From: Chromobacterium sinusclupearum
GTDB taxonomy: Bacteria > Pseudomonadota > Gammaproteobacteria > Burkholderiales > Chromobacteriaceae
Length of the DNA: 64,000 nt
Direction: 5' to 3'
Assembly: GCF_002902845.1 (NCBI RefSeq)
Contig: NZ_PPTF01000029.1
Location: forward strand, 1-64,000
Position numbers and translations under genes: made by a program. Below are positions 16,674-25,984 of this stretch, in pieces (the first letter of the stretch is position 1; every line of letters begins with the position of its first letter). The notes beneath the pieces are model-generated. The model ran no database searches and was not told the origin of the DNA. It worked only from the letters and a program-made list of their open reading frames with translations.

Positions 16674-16807
16674 AGCCTGTTTACGCTCTCGCGAGCTAGA
16701 GCGAGACAAGGCGAAAACGGCTGGGGAAGCGGTGTAAATGGTAGATGAGCATTCCGAAGACGTCTCGCCGTGTCGCCTCGCGACGCGCAGCAGGTCGTAA
16801 ACAGGCT
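16674..16807. repeat. Small palindromic intergenic element with 12-bp inverted ends
   Basis: The ends AGCCTGTTTACG (16674-16685) and CGTAAACAGGCT (16796-16807) are perfect inverted repeats. The interior is partly self-complementary (GCGAGACAAGGCGA against TCGCCGTGTCGCCTCGC), so the whole could fold as one long imperfect hairpin. No coding capacity and no clear target duplication. It looks like a REP/MITE-type repeat of the species. Confidence 0.5.
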
Positions 16808-16936
16808 CGTAGAGCCAAGACGCGCCGAGGCGGGCAGCAGCAGTACGCTGGGCTGAAGGCCAAAGGCGCAGCATGACGACGGGGCCGGGATGGATTCGGT
16901 TTGTGACTGGCAGCAGCTGCATCAGGCGAGGATGGG

Positions 16937-18088
16937 ATGTCGTCGACGACAATCTTGTTGGTAGAGGATAGCGCGACCAATCGCTATTTCATCGAGCAGT
17001 TCATCATGGAGCTTGGCTATCGCTGCGTTTCGGCCAAGAACGGCCTGGAAGCGGTGGCGTTTTGTCAGAATCAGCTGCCGGACCTGATCCTGATGGATGT
17101 CATCATGCCGGAGATGGATGGCTTGCAGGCAACCACGGAGCTGCGCCGGATGTTCGGCGAGCACTGGGTGCCCATCATCTTCCTGACCAGCTTGAATGAG
17201 CTGGAAAGCGTGGTGCAGGGCTTGAAGGCTGGCGGGGACGACTACCTGGCCAAACCGGTCAGTTTCGACCTGCTATCCGCCAAGATCCATGTCTTTCTGC
17301 GCATCGCCGAGATGCAGAACCAGATCAACCAGGATGCGGTGCGGCTGGAAAAGTATTACCGCGAAAACGAGTTCGAGCAGCAACTGGCGCTGGAGCTGAT
17401 CGAGCGGCTGATCAGCCTGCGCACGTCCACGCCCAGCCATATCTGGCAATACCTCAGCCCGGCAGCCGGCTTCAACGGCGATCTGGTCATCATTTGTCCT
17501 ACGCCGGCCGGCGGCGAGCATATCATGCTGGCCGATTGCACCGGGCACGGCTTGACCGCTGCCATCAGCGCGCTGCCGGCCATAGACTGTTTTCATGAGA
17601 TGACCGAGGCCGGCTGCGACATGGCTGACATCGTCCGCGGGGTCAATCAGAAGCTGCACCGCCTGCTGCCGGGCGGCCGCTTCGTGGCGGCGGCGCTGAT
17701 CGCCATCGAACCCGGCGGCGGCGCGCTGCGGATCTGGAACGGCGGCGTGCCTTGCGTGCTGCTGTTCGACGAGCAGGGCGAGGTGACGGCGCGCTGCAAG
17801 TCCAGCCACCCCGCGCTGGGCGTGCTGGCGGCCGAAGACTTTGACGACTCGATGCAGACACTGGAATGGCGTCCGTCGCAGGTGCTGGTGGTCAGTTCGG
17901 ATGGCATCACCGAGGCCAAGGACGGCGCCGGCGCGATGTTCGGCCTGTCCGGGGTCGAGGCGGCGGTGCGCCAGGGCTGGCCGCAAGCGATAGGCGAATC
18001 GGTGCTGTCGTCGGCCAAGGCCCATATGCTGGGCGGCGTGGCTTGCGACGATATTTCCCTGCTGGTCATCCGCCATCCGGCCAGTTAG
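16937..18088 (+). CDS. Response regulator with PP2C (RsbU/SpoIIE-type) phosphatase output
   Basis: The protein has 383 residues. The receiver domain (1-125) has the acidic pair E10-D11, phosphoacceptor D54 (LILMDVIMPEMDG), Thr/Ser in FLTS and Lys in LAKP. A helical linker (about 125-180) leads to a PPM-type phosphatase domain with LADCTGHGLTAA, a metal-binding Asp motif, and SSDGITEAKD. Such proteins dephosphorylate anti-sigma antagonists or similar partners upon phosphorylation. It lies next to a hybrid kinase with two REC domains and an Hpt domain, which is the obvious phosphodonor. Confidence 0.9.
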   Translation: MSSTTILLVEDSATNRYFIEQFIMELGYRCVSAKNGLEAVAFCQNQLPDLILMDVIMPEMDGLQATTELRRMFGEHWVPIIFLTSLNELESVVQGLKAGGDDYLAKPVSFDLLSAKIHVFLRIAEMQNQINQDAVRLEKYYRENEFEQQLALELIERLISLRTSTPSHIWQYLSPAAGFNGDLVIICPTPAGGEHIMLADCTGHGLTAAISALPAIDCFHEMTEAGCDMADIVRGVNQKLHRLLPGGRFVAAALIAIEPGGGALRIWNGGVPCVLLFDEQGEVTARCKSSHPALGVLAAEDFDDSMQTLEWRPSQVLVVSSDGITEAKDGAGAMFGLSGVEAAVRQGWPQAIGESVLSSAKAHMLGGVACDDISLLVIRHPAS

Positions 18089-18095
18089 GCCGAGC

Positions 18096-19019
18096 CTAGA
18101 TGGCGCAGACGCACCCGCGGCCGCAGCCCTTGGCGAGGTAGAGCTGGCCGTCCGCCTGTTCGATCAAGCGTTGGCTGCGGCAGTCGACATCCGGCATCAG
18201 GCTGGCGACCCCCAGGCTGAGGGTGACCCAGGGCGCCACGTCAGAATCGGCATGTTCGATCCGCAGCTCGCGGATGGCGGCCTCCATCTTCATGGCCAGC
18301 GTGGTGGCGCCGGCCAGCGTGGTTTCCGGCATCAGACAAGCGAATTCCTCGCCGCCGAAGCGGGCGGCCAGATCATAAGAGCGGTTCAGTTGCTCGCGCA
18401 GCGTCTGCGCCACCCGGCGCAGGCATTCGTCGCCGGCGCTGTGGCCGTAGCGATCATTGTATTTCTTGAAATGATCGATGTCGGCCATGATCAGCGAGAC
18501 CGGATGATTGTGGCGCAGACCATGGCGCCAGGCCTGCTCCAGCCGCTCATCGAAGCGGCGCCGGTTGGCGAGGCCGGTCAGTCCGTCGCTGAAGGCCAGC
18601 GCGCGTAGTTGGTCGGCCTGGAATTTCAGCGTCAGATGGGCATTGACCCGCTTGCGCAAGGTGACTGGCGTCACCGGTTTGGTGACGAAGTCCACGGCGC
18701 CGGCCTCCCAGCAGGCGATTTCCTGCTCCTGCCCCTGGTGGGCAGTCACGAAAATGACGGGGATGTCGCAAGTGGCTGGATCTTGCTTCAGCTGCTGGCA
18801 GATCTGCATGCCGTTCATGCCGGGCATTTCCACATCCAGCAGCAGCAAGTCAGGCGGCGTCGACTGACAGAAATCGATGGCTTGTTCGCCGGTGGTGGCC
18901 ATGAAAACATCGTGCTCCGGCTGCAGGATTTGATGCGCCGCCAAGATGTTGGTCGGCTGATCGTCGACGACCAGTATCCTGCCGCGCCGGACGGTGGCAT
19001 GGAAGGGCGCATCGTTCAT
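18096..19019 (-). CDS. Response regulator with diguanylate cyclase output (PleD/WspR-like)
   Basis: The protein has 307 residues. The REC domain has acidic residues in LVVDDQPTN and phosphoacceptor D62 (LLLLDVEMPGMNG). A short helical linker leads to a GGDEF domain with active GGEEF at 222-226 and the inhibitory I-site RSYD (213-216) five residues before it. It should make c-di-GMP when phosphorylated. Its ATG overlaps the kinase stop as ATGA, so it is translationally coupled to the hybrid kinase and presumably driven by it. The C-terminus is Cys-rich (CGRGCVCAI). Confidence 0.93.
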   Translation of the reverse strand: MNDAPFHATVRRGRILVVDDQPTNILAAHQILQPEHDVFMATTGEQAIDFCQSTPPDLLLLDVEMPGMNGMQICQQLKQDPATCDIPVIFVTAHQGQEQEIACWEAGAVDFVTKPVTPVTLRKRVNAHLTLKFQADQLRALAFSDGLTGLANRRRFDERLEQAWRHGLRHNHPVSLIMADIDHFKKYNDRYGHSAGDECLRRVAQTLREQLNRSYDLAARFGGEEFACLMPETTLAGATTLAMKMEAAIRELRIEHADSDVAPWVTLSLGVASLMPDVDCRSQRLIEQADGQLYLAKGCGRGCVCAI

Positions 19020-22000
19020 GGCTGATCCACCTTTTGTTGTCTGAGCAGGTCGTCGCATAGGCGCGTGGCGGCGGCGAAGTCCAGCTGCATGATGGCGTCG
19101 CCGAGTTGTTCCAGTTCCTGCGGCATGGCCACGCGATATTGTTGTTCCAGCTGTTCAAAGCGCTTAACGGCCTCTAGATTGGATGTGTTTAGCAGCAGCC
19201 GCAGATCGGCCAGCTCCTGCCAGATGAGGGCGACATCGCCAGCTGCGGGGGGCTGAGCGGCGGGGGGCGCGACTAGCTGCAGGGCCAGGCGTTGTGCCGC
19301 CGCAGTAGCCTCTTCCGCCGCTTGTCGCAGCGCGGAGAAGTCCGCTGGCCAGCCGCGCGCCGGATCGCGCAGCCAGGTCTCCTTGTCGGCGGCGAGGGCG
19401 GCGAGTGCGTCGGCGCCGACCGTGGCGGCCAGCCCTTTCAGCGTATGCAGGGTTTGGATCGCCGGCTCGCGCAGGCTTTGCTGGATCTGGTCTTGCAGAC
19501 TGGCCAACAGCCCGGTTAGTTCTTCGCAAAAGCTCAGCAGGGTGCGGCGGTAGATTTCGACATTGCCGCCGAAGCGGAGGATGGCGGCGCGACTGTTGAT
19601 CAGGCCGCTGTCGGCTGTCGGTTCCGCGCGGGCAGGTTCCGCCTGGGCGAGGGCGCCCTGCGGGGCGGAGAGAGCCTCCCTGGCTTGGGGCGGGCGAGCA
19701 GTGTGGCGGAGTATCGCCGCCACCAATTGGTCCAGATCGAAGGGCTTGCCGACATGGTCGTTCATGCCGCTGGCCAGCGCCTGTTCGCGGTCGGCCGGCA
19801 TCACGTTGGCGGTCATCGCGATGATGGGTAGGGCGGTAGCGGGGTACTGGGCGCGCAAGCGGCGGGTTGCCTCATAGCCATCCATGTCCGGCATCTGGAT
19901 GTCCATCAGCACCAGGTCGTAATGAGCCGATGACGCGATGGCGGCCAGCGCCGCCTGTCCGCAGTCCGCCACGTCCACCGCGGCGCCTTCCTGGCTCAGC
20001 AGTTCGCGCGCCACCTGCTGGTTGGTGGCGTTGTCTTCCACCAGCAGCAGCTTGAGGCCGGCCAGCCGCGGCGCTTGGCCGGCGGGCAGCGGGGGAAGGG
20101 CCTGGCGCAACCCTCGTCCGGCGCGCGCGTCGGCGACGGCGTCGAACAGCATGGATGCCGTCACCGGCTTGATCAGGAAGTGGTCGATGACGCCGGGGCT
20201 TTGCTTGCGGCGCTGCTCGAACAGCTCGCGTCCGTAGGCGGTGACCATCATGATCACCGGCGGCTGGCCCTGTGGCGGAAGGCGTCGCAGACGCTCGCAG
20301 GTTTCCCAGCCATCGATGCCGGGCATGCGCCAGTCCACCAGCACCACGTCGTAATCCAGCCCTTCCGGCTGTCCTGAAAGCATGGCCAGCGCTTCTTCGC
20401 CGCTGGCGGCGGCATCGACCTGCCAGCCAAAGGAACGCAGGATGGCGCTTTGCGTCTGGCGGGCGCTGTCATTGTCTTCAATGACCAGACAGCGCAGGTT
20501 TTGCAGCGGCACGACGCCTGTGGAGACGGGCATGTCCGCGGCAGGCGCCGCTTCGCATTCGATTTCAAAGCTGAAGGTGCTGCCCTGGCCGGGTTCGCTA
20601 TCCACCCGCAGCTGGCCGCCCATCAGCCCGACCAGACGCTGGCTGATGGCGAGGCCGAGTCCGGAGCCGCCATAGCGTCGGGCTGTGGACGATTCCGCCT
20701 GGGAGAAGCCTTCGAAGATGCGCTGGCATTGTTCCGCCGTGATGCCGATGCCGGTATCGCGCACGGCGAAGGCGATGCGCAGCCGGTCCGCATCCCGCTC
20801 CACCAACTGGGCCGATAGCGCCACTTCGCCGCGCTCGGTGAACTTGATCGCGTTGCCGGCCAGATTGATCAGAATCTGCTGCAGGCGCAGCGAGTCGGCG
20901 ATGATGGTGTCGGGCAGCTCGGGGGCGATGTCGAACAGCACTTCCACGTCTTTGGCGCCGACATTGGCGGACAGGATGACGCCGATGTCGCGCAGCAGCT
21001 TGTCCAGGCTGAGCGGATGCGGGTCCAGCGTGAGCTTGCCGGCTTCCACGCGGGAGAAGTCCAGAATGTCGTTGAGCAGGGCGAGCAGGGTGCGCGCGGC
21101 GGCGGCGGCTTTGTCGGCATAGTCTGCTTGCTGTTCGTCCAGCCGGGTGTGCTGCAACAGTTGCAACATGCCGAGCACGGCGTTCATCGGCGTCCGGATC
21201 TCATGGCTCATATTGGCCAGGAAATCAGACTTGGCGCGGCTGGCGCTGTCCGCCGCGGTTTTTGCTTCGCGCAGCCAGTTTTCCTGCTCGCGCTGCGGGG
21301 TGATGTCGCGATTGATCCCCAGCATCAGGCTGGGTTTGCCATCCGGGCCGCATTCGACGACCGCCGCCGCCTGCACGTAACGGATGTCTCCGTCCTGGCG
21401 CACGATGCGGAAGGTCTGGTTGAAGGCGATGCCGGTTTCCTGCGACTGCTGCAGCCGCAGCTCGGCATCCGCGACATCGTCCGGGTGGACCCGCCCCCGC
21501 CAGTGGTTGTAGTAAAGCCCGAAGTCGCGGAAGGAGCGCGGGATATCGTAAATGTCGAACATCCTGTCGTTCCACTCCAGCGTGTCGCTGGCGATGCGCC
21601 AGCTCCAGATGCCCAGTTCCGCCACCTCCGCCGCCTTGATCAGCTGGTCGCGGGCGGACTCCAGGCTGCGCTGGTCCTGCAGGCGCTGCGTGATGTCGGA
21701 GGCGATGACCAGATAGCCGGCGGCGTCGCCGCTCTCGTTCTCCAGCCGGGAGACCGTCAGCTGTACCGGAAAGCGGCTGCCGTCGGCGCGCACATAGGTC
21801 CATTGCCTTTCGTCGGTTTCTTGCCGCCACACCGGCGCGACGATGGCCTCGAAGTCCGCGCCTACGGTTTCGCCCAGCTCGTGCGACAGCTGGATCGAGC
21901 GTTCGGCCAATTCGTCCGCGCAATGGAAGTAGGCCAAGGAGCGCTGGCCTATCATGTCTGGCGCCGGATAACCCAGCATGCGTTCCGCCGCCGGATTGAA

Positions 22001-23605
22001 CAGCGTGATCAGGCCGTTGCCGTCGGTGGCGATGATGGCGTAGCCGGAGTGGGCCAGGATGGCGTTTTGCATGGCTGAATACGCGCGCAACTGCTGGGTG
22101 CGCTGTTCGATCTGCTGCTCCAGCGAGGCATTCAGTTCACGGATGTATTTTTCGGCGGCTTGCTGTTCGCTGATGTCGCGTATGGTCAGCGCCACGCCGC
22201 TGGGGCGGCCGCGGCCATGGCGAATCGGCGAAATGGTGATGTCCACGTCCAGCCAGCGGGCATCCGGCAGCCGCAGGCCGCAGCGCAGATTGTTGGGCGC
22301 GTCATCTTCGCAGACCTGCAGCAGCCGCTCGGGAGCGGCGGGAGCGCCTTCGGGTTGCGGAATGATGCTGTCCAGCGTTTGGCCTACCGCCCGCTCGGCC
22401 GGACAGCCGAGCAGGCGTTCCGCGCCTGCGTTCCAGCTGACGATGCGGCCCTGGGGGGTGCAGCCGATGATGGCGTCCTGCGAACTTTCCACAATCGCGG
22501 CCAGTTCGGCCTGGCGGATGGCCGCCTGGCGGTAGGTGCGGAAATACAGCAGGCAGGCGAGGCCCAGCAGCAGGAATACGCTCAATGCATTGGTCAGCAC
22601 GGCGGCCTGGGTGTTGGCGACGAGTTTGGCCACTTGCTCGTCCGGCAGCACGGCGATCAGCTTGCAATAGTGTCCAGGCATTCTGGGCGTGAACGGAATG
22701 TCGATCGCATGCGCGTAGGCGATGCCGTACGGCGAGTCGAAGGTGCGCAAGGTGGCCGGTTGCCCCATGTCTTGCGATGTCGGCCGGAAATCATCCTGCC
22801 AGCGCTTGAGGTGGCCGGGTTCGGAGCCGAAAGCGCGGGGCGGGTCCGGTTGCTGCAGATAGCTGCCGTTCTGATCGGTCAGGTAAATCTGGATTTCCGT
22901 CGGGATGTTGCGTTTCAATGAGGCCAGCAGTTCGCTGGCGTTGAAATTAATGACCACTACGCCAAAGACCGAGCCGCGCTCATCGCGGACCGGCATCGAT
23001 ACATGCAAGGTCGGCACCAACGGCGCGCCATGCGCTTCCCGCGGGCGCGAGCCCATCGACAGATCCGAAAAATAGACTTGTTCCGGCGGCAGGCGCAGCG
23101 CCTCGCTTACGTAACTGCGATCGCCGCGCCGGGCCAGCTTTCCTTCCGCAACGACGACGACGTCGCCGCGCGCTCCGCGCTCCACGCGCAGCAGTTCCCG
23201 CCCGCCATCGGCCGCTCCGATCAGCCGCGCTGAGGTCAATTCCGGATTGGCCGCCAGGAAGGCGCTGAACAGGGAGGTCAGGCGCTTGTTCCAATTCTGC
23301 AGCGTGGATTTTTCCTGTTTGTCGATGCCGTTGTCGGCCTTGGCGCGGATGATGCCGCCGATCGGCGGCGTGGCGCTGAGAAAGCGCACATCGCGATCCA
23401 GCTGGTCGAATTGCCTGCGCAGGATGGCATTGCGGGTTTGCGAGACGTAACCCAGCCGGGTCTGATAAGCGGCCAGCAGCTGCTGGCGTTGATGTTGCCC
23501 GGTTTGCCAGACCACGACAGCGGTAACGATCAGCGTGATCAGCAGGAAACACGCGCCGAGCGACCATTCAAGCCGCAATCGCGCGGCGCGGGGAAGGATG
23601 GACAA
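19016..23605 (-). CDS. Large hybrid sensor histidine kinase (Cache-PAS3-HisKA-HATPase-REC2-Hpt)
   Basis: The protein has 1529 residues. A membrane segment (about 15-35), a periplasmic Cache-like domain and a second membrane segment (about 330-355) are followed by three PAS domains (about 370-480, 505-630, 650-770). HisKA carries H801 (NMSHEIRTPMN). HATPase shows NAIKFTERG, DTGIGI and GGSGLGLAI. REC1 has D1091 (LVDWRMPGIDG) and REC2 has D1235 (VLMDIQMPDMDG). The Hpt domain carries H1387 (LHTLKGLAAT). This is a BarA/EvgS-style phosphorelay. The start codon is TTG at 23605, with GGGAG at proper spacing. The downstream REC-GGDEF gene is coupled. Confidence 0.92.
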   Translation of the reverse strand: MSILPRAARLRLEWSLGACFLLITLIVTAVVVWQTGQHQRQQLLAAYQTRLGYVSQTRNAILRRQFDQLDRDVRFLSATPPIGGIIRAKADNGIDKQEKSTLQNWNKRLTSLFSAFLAANPELTSARLIGAADGGRELLRVERGARGDVVVVAEGKLARRGDRSYVSEALRLPPEQVYFSDLSMGSRPREAHGAPLVPTLHVSMPVRDERGSVFGVVVINFNASELLASLKRNIPTEIQIYLTDQNGSYLQQPDPPRAFGSEPGHLKRWQDDFRPTSQDMGQPATLRTFDSPYGIAYAHAIDIPFTPRMPGHYCKLIAVLPDEQVAKLVANTQAAVLTNALSVFLLLGLACLLYFRTYRQAAIRQAELAAIVESSQDAIIGCTPQGRIVSWNAGAERLLGCPAERAVGQTLDSIIPQPEGAPAAPERLLQVCEDDAPNNLRCGLRLPDARWLDVDITISPIRHGRGRPSGVALTIRDISEQQAAEKYIRELNASLEQQIEQRTQQLRAYSAMQNAILAHSGYAIIATDGNGLITLFNPAAERMLGYPAPDMIGQRSLAYFHCADELAERSIQLSHELGETVGADFEAIVAPVWRQETDERQWTYVRADGSRFPVQLTVSRLENESGDAAGYLVIASDITQRLQDQRSLESARDQLIKAAEVAELGIWSWRIASDTLEWNDRMFDIYDIPRSFRDFGLYYNHWRGRVHPDDVADAELRLQQSQETGIAFNQTFRIVRQDGDIRYVQAAAVVECGPDGKPSLMLGINRDITPQREQENWLREAKTAADSASRAKSDFLANMSHEIRTPMNAVLGMLQLLQHTRLDEQQADYADKAAAAARTLLALLNDILDFSRVEAGKLTLDPHPLSLDKLLRDIGVILSANVGAKDVEVLFDIAPELPDTIIADSLRLQQILINLAGNAIKFTERGEVALSAQLVERDADRLRIAFAVRDTGIGITAEQCQRIFEGFSQAESSTARRYGGSGLGLAISQRLVGLMGGQLRVDSEPGQGSTFSFEIECEAAPAADMPVSTGVVPLQNLRCLVIEDNDSARQTQSAILRSFGWQVDAAASGEEALAMLSGQPEGLDYDVVLVDWRMPGIDGWETCERLRRLPPQGQPPVIMMVTAYGRELFEQRRKQSPGVIDHFLIKPVTASMLFDAVADARAGRGLRQALPPLPAGQAPRLAGLKLLLVEDNATNQQVARELLSQEGAAVDVADCGQAALAAIASSAHYDLVLMDIQMPDMDGYEATRRLRAQYPATALPIIAMTANVMPADREQALASGMNDHVGKPFDLDQLVAAILRHTARPPQAREALSAPQGALAQAEPARAEPTADSGLINSRAAILRFGGNVEIYRRTLLSFCEELTGLLASLQDQIQQSLREPAIQTLHTLKGLAATVGADALAALAADKETWLRDPARGWPADFSALRQAAEEATAAAQRLALQLVAPPAAQPPAAGDVALIWQELADLRLLLNTSNLEAVKRFEQLEQQYRVAMPQELEQLGDAIMQLDFAAATRLCDDLLRQQKVDQP

Positions 23606-23620
23606 GGTTCAACTCCCGGG
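23603..23620 (-). promoter_or_regulatory. Ribosome binding site and TTG start of the hybrid kinase
   Basis: On the minus strand GGGAG lies 7-8 bases before TTG. No ATG or GTG gives a better N-terminus before the first membrane segment, so a rare TTG start is the best choice and may keep expression low. Confidence 0.6.
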
Positions 23621-23714
23621 ATGGGGTCAAGGACAGCCCTCGTCCAGTATAGAAAAGCGGTCGCCTCATTCAAATCGCATCGCGGAGGCGTAGGGATGCG
23701 ATGCATTGGAATAA

Positions 23715-23736
23715 CGGCCCCGCTTGCGCGGGGCCG
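23715..23736 (-). terminator. GC hairpin after the prolyl oligopeptidase gene
   Basis: CGGCCCCGC / GCGGGGCCG with a TTGC loop begins 8 bp after the stop. The T-run on the minus strand is weak (TTATT). Confidence 0.6.
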
Positions 23737-23743
23737 CGCGCTG

Positions 23744-25813
23744 TCAGCGCAGCTGCTGCCACAGGAAGGCGTATTCCATGGCGGCGATGCCGGCCTCTTC
23801 CTCGTGGTTGGCGGCGGAGCCGTGGCCGCCTTCGGTTCGTTCGTAATAGTGCACGTTGGCGCCTAGCTGCTTCATCGCCGCGTACATTTTGCGGGCGTGG
23901 CCCGGGTGGACGCGATCGTCCAGGGTGGAGGTGACGAACAGCGTAGCCGGATAGGCGGTGCCGGAGCGGAGGTTCTGGTACGGCGAGTAGCGTTTGATAT
24001 ACGCCCAGTCTTCCGGCTTGTCCGGATTGCCGTATTCGTCCATCCAGCTGGCGCCGGCCAACAGCTTGTTGAAGCGCCGCATGTCCAGCAGCGGCACCTG
24101 GCAAACGACGGCGTGGAACAGCTGCGGATACTTGGTCAGCATCACGCCCATCAGCAGGCCGCCATTGCTGCCGCCCTTGATGCCCAGGTGGCGCGCGTCG
24201 GCGATGCCGCGCCGCGCCAGATCCTTGGCGATGGACGAAAAATCGTCGTAGGCCTTCTGGCGGTTGTGCTTCAACGCCGCCTCGTGCCAGGCCGGACCGT
24301 ATTCGCCGCCGCCGCGGATATTCCCCAGCACATAGACGCCGCCGCGCTCCAGCCAGGCTTTGCCCATGGTGCCGCTGTAGTACGGCGTCATCGAGACTTC
24401 AAAGCCGCCGTAGCCGTATAGCAGGGTCGGGTTCTGGCCGTCCAGCTTCAAGTCCTTGCGCGCCACCACGAAGTAGGGCACCTGGGTGCCGTCGTTCGAC
24501 CGGGCGAAGAACTGCTGGATGCGGTAGGGGCTGGCGTCGAAGAAGGCCGGCTGTTGCTTCAGCGGCTCGCGCGCGTCGCTGCCGGCATGGGCCAGCGACA
24601 GCGAGGTCGGGGTCAGGAAATCGGTGAAGGTGAAGAAGTAGTCGTCCGAGCTGTCGCTGTCGATCGAGCTGACTTCTATATTGCCGTAGCCTGGCGCGGC
24701 CACGGCGCGCGATTGCCACTTGCCGTCCACGACCTGCCATTCCACCAGCCGGCTTTTGACATCATCGAGCACGGTCAGGATGACGGCGTTGCGGGTGTCC
24801 GTGCTTTCGGCCAGCGAGGTGGAGGCGTTGGGTTGGAACAAGGGGCTGAAGTCGCGCTTGCCTTGCAGGTAATCGTCCAGCTTGATGGCCAGCAGGCTGC
24901 CGGCTTGCCAATCATGTCCGCCCACGCTCCAGCTCTGGCGCGGTTTCAACAACAGCCATGGGCCGTGGAAGCTGGCTTCGACGTGGCCGGGCTTGTCCAG
25001 CTTCTGCCACTTGCCGTCGCGCTGCAGGTAGAGGTCGTTGCTGAAGAAGCTGGTGCCCTGGCTGATCAGATGGTACTGGTAGCCGGCGCTGTCGACTCGG
25101 TTGGCGCTGACCGAGATGTCGCTGGCCTTGCCTTCGAACAGCGTGGCGGCTTGATCCAGGCGCTGGCCGCGCTGCCATTGCTTGACGATGCGCGGGTAGC
25201 CGGAGGCGGTCAGCGTGCCCTTGCCGAAATCGGTGGCGACGTACAGCGCGTCGCGGTCTTTCCAGTTGACCTCGCTCTTGGCTTCCGGCACGACAAAGCC
25301 ATCCGCGACGAAGCGTTTGCCCGGCAGGTCGAATTCGCGCACCACGGCGGCGTCGCCGCCGCCGCGGCTCAGGCGGATCAGGCAGCGGTCTTGTTGCGGC
25401 TTGACGCAGTCCGCGCCTTGCCACACCCAGTTTTCCTTCTCATTCTTGGCCAACTGATCCAGGTCCAGCACGGTGTCCCAGGCCGGGTCGGCCTTGCGGT
25501 ATTCGTCCAGCGTGGTGCTGCGCCAGATGCCGCGCGGATGCTGGCCGTCGCGCCAGAAGTTGTAGTAGCGGTCGCCGATTTTCTCGATGCTGGGGATGCG
25601 GGCGCTGGAGTCCAGAATGGCCAGGATGTCTTTTTTCAGTCCAGGAAAGCTTTGCCAGCTTTCCGTCTGTTTGTTGGTCAGCGCGTTTTGCTGGCGCACC
25701 CACTGCATGGCCTGTTTGCCTTGTATGTTTTCCAGCCACAGGTATGGGTCGGCTGCGGCGTGGCTCTGCGCGGCCAGGATCAGGGCGGCGGACGCGAGCA
25801 GTCTGGTCTTCAT
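23744..25813 (-). CDS. Prolyl oligopeptidase family serine peptidase (S9A), exported
   Basis: The protein has 689 residues. Signal peptide KTRLLASAALILAAQSHAAA is followed by the S9A N-terminus DPYLWLENI, a seven-bladed propeller (about 90-420) and the alpha/beta-hydrolase domain. The nucleophile is S549 in KGGSNGGLLMG, the Asp is in TSTLDDRVHPGHA and the His in GGHGSAANH. RGGGEYGPAWHEA is the family signature. It cleaves short peptides after proline, here in the periplasm or outside. The start at 25813 follows CAGGAGAACATC; the longer frame has no signal peptide at its front. Confidence 0.94.
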   Translation of the reverse strand: MKTRLLASAALILAAQSHAAADPYLWLENIQGKQAMQWVRQQNALTNKQTESWQSFPGLKKDILAILDSSARIPSIEKIGDRYYNFWRDGQHPRGIWRSTTLDEYRKADPAWDTVLDLDQLAKNEKENWVWQGADCVKPQQDRCLIRLSRGGGDAAVVREFDLPGKRFVADGFVVPEAKSEVNWKDRDALYVATDFGKGTLTASGYPRIVKQWQRGQRLDQAATLFEGKASDISVSANRVDSAGYQYHLISQGTSFFSNDLYLQRDGKWQKLDKPGHVEASFHGPWLLLKPRQSWSVGGHDWQAGSLLAIKLDDYLQGKRDFSPLFQPNASTSLAESTDTRNAVILTVLDDVKSRLVEWQVVDGKWQSRAVAAPGYGNIEVSSIDSDSSDDYFFTFTDFLTPTSLSLAHAGSDAREPLKQQPAFFDASPYRIQQFFARSNDGTQVPYFVVARKDLKLDGQNPTLLYGYGGFEVSMTPYYSGTMGKAWLERGGVYVLGNIRGGGEYGPAWHEAALKHNRQKAYDDFSSIAKDLARRGIADARHLGIKGGSNGGLLMGVMLTKYPQLFHAVVCQVPLLDMRRFNKLLAGASWMDEYGNPDKPEDWAYIKRYSPYQNLRSGTAYPATLFVTSTLDDRVHPGHARKMYAAMKQLGANVHYYERTEGGHGSAANHEEEAGIAAMEYAFLWQQLR

Positions 25814-25946
25814 GATGTTCTCCTGAGTGCGGCGCCCTTGCCGCGCATCGGCGTGCAGGGCGCCTGTCATTGTGCCGCCGCGGCGGCGTCGCGGCGATCC
25901 CAGACTGTAGCGCGTTTCAAAACCAGTTGTCATCCGACCAAGGCGT

Positions 25947-25973
25947 AAAAAAGCCCGGCCTGAGTGGCCGGGC
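25947..25973 (-). terminator. Intrinsic terminator after nemA
   Basis: GCCCGGCC / GGCCGGGC with a 5-base loop, followed on the minus strand by TTTTTT, lies 12 bp past the nemA stop. Confidence 0.88.
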
Positions 25974-25984
25974 GGAAGCGGGCG

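Larger units (their letters stand above)
16412..16936. other. Intergenic region with terminator and repeat element
   Basis: No gene is supported. It contains the M35 terminator and a roughly 134-bp element with 12-bp inverted ends, both listed separately. Short frames on both strands (for example plus 16408-16737) run through the repeat and lack binding sites or family-like sequence. Confidence 0.6.

Noticed and set aside
16408-16952. Open frames crossing the intergenic repeat
   Set aside because: They read through the terminator and the palindromic element; Arg-rich translations without any family.
24554-25948. 464-codon open frame antisense to the prolyl oligopeptidase
   Set aside because: Sequence lacks motifs and mirrors the third-position bias of the real gene.
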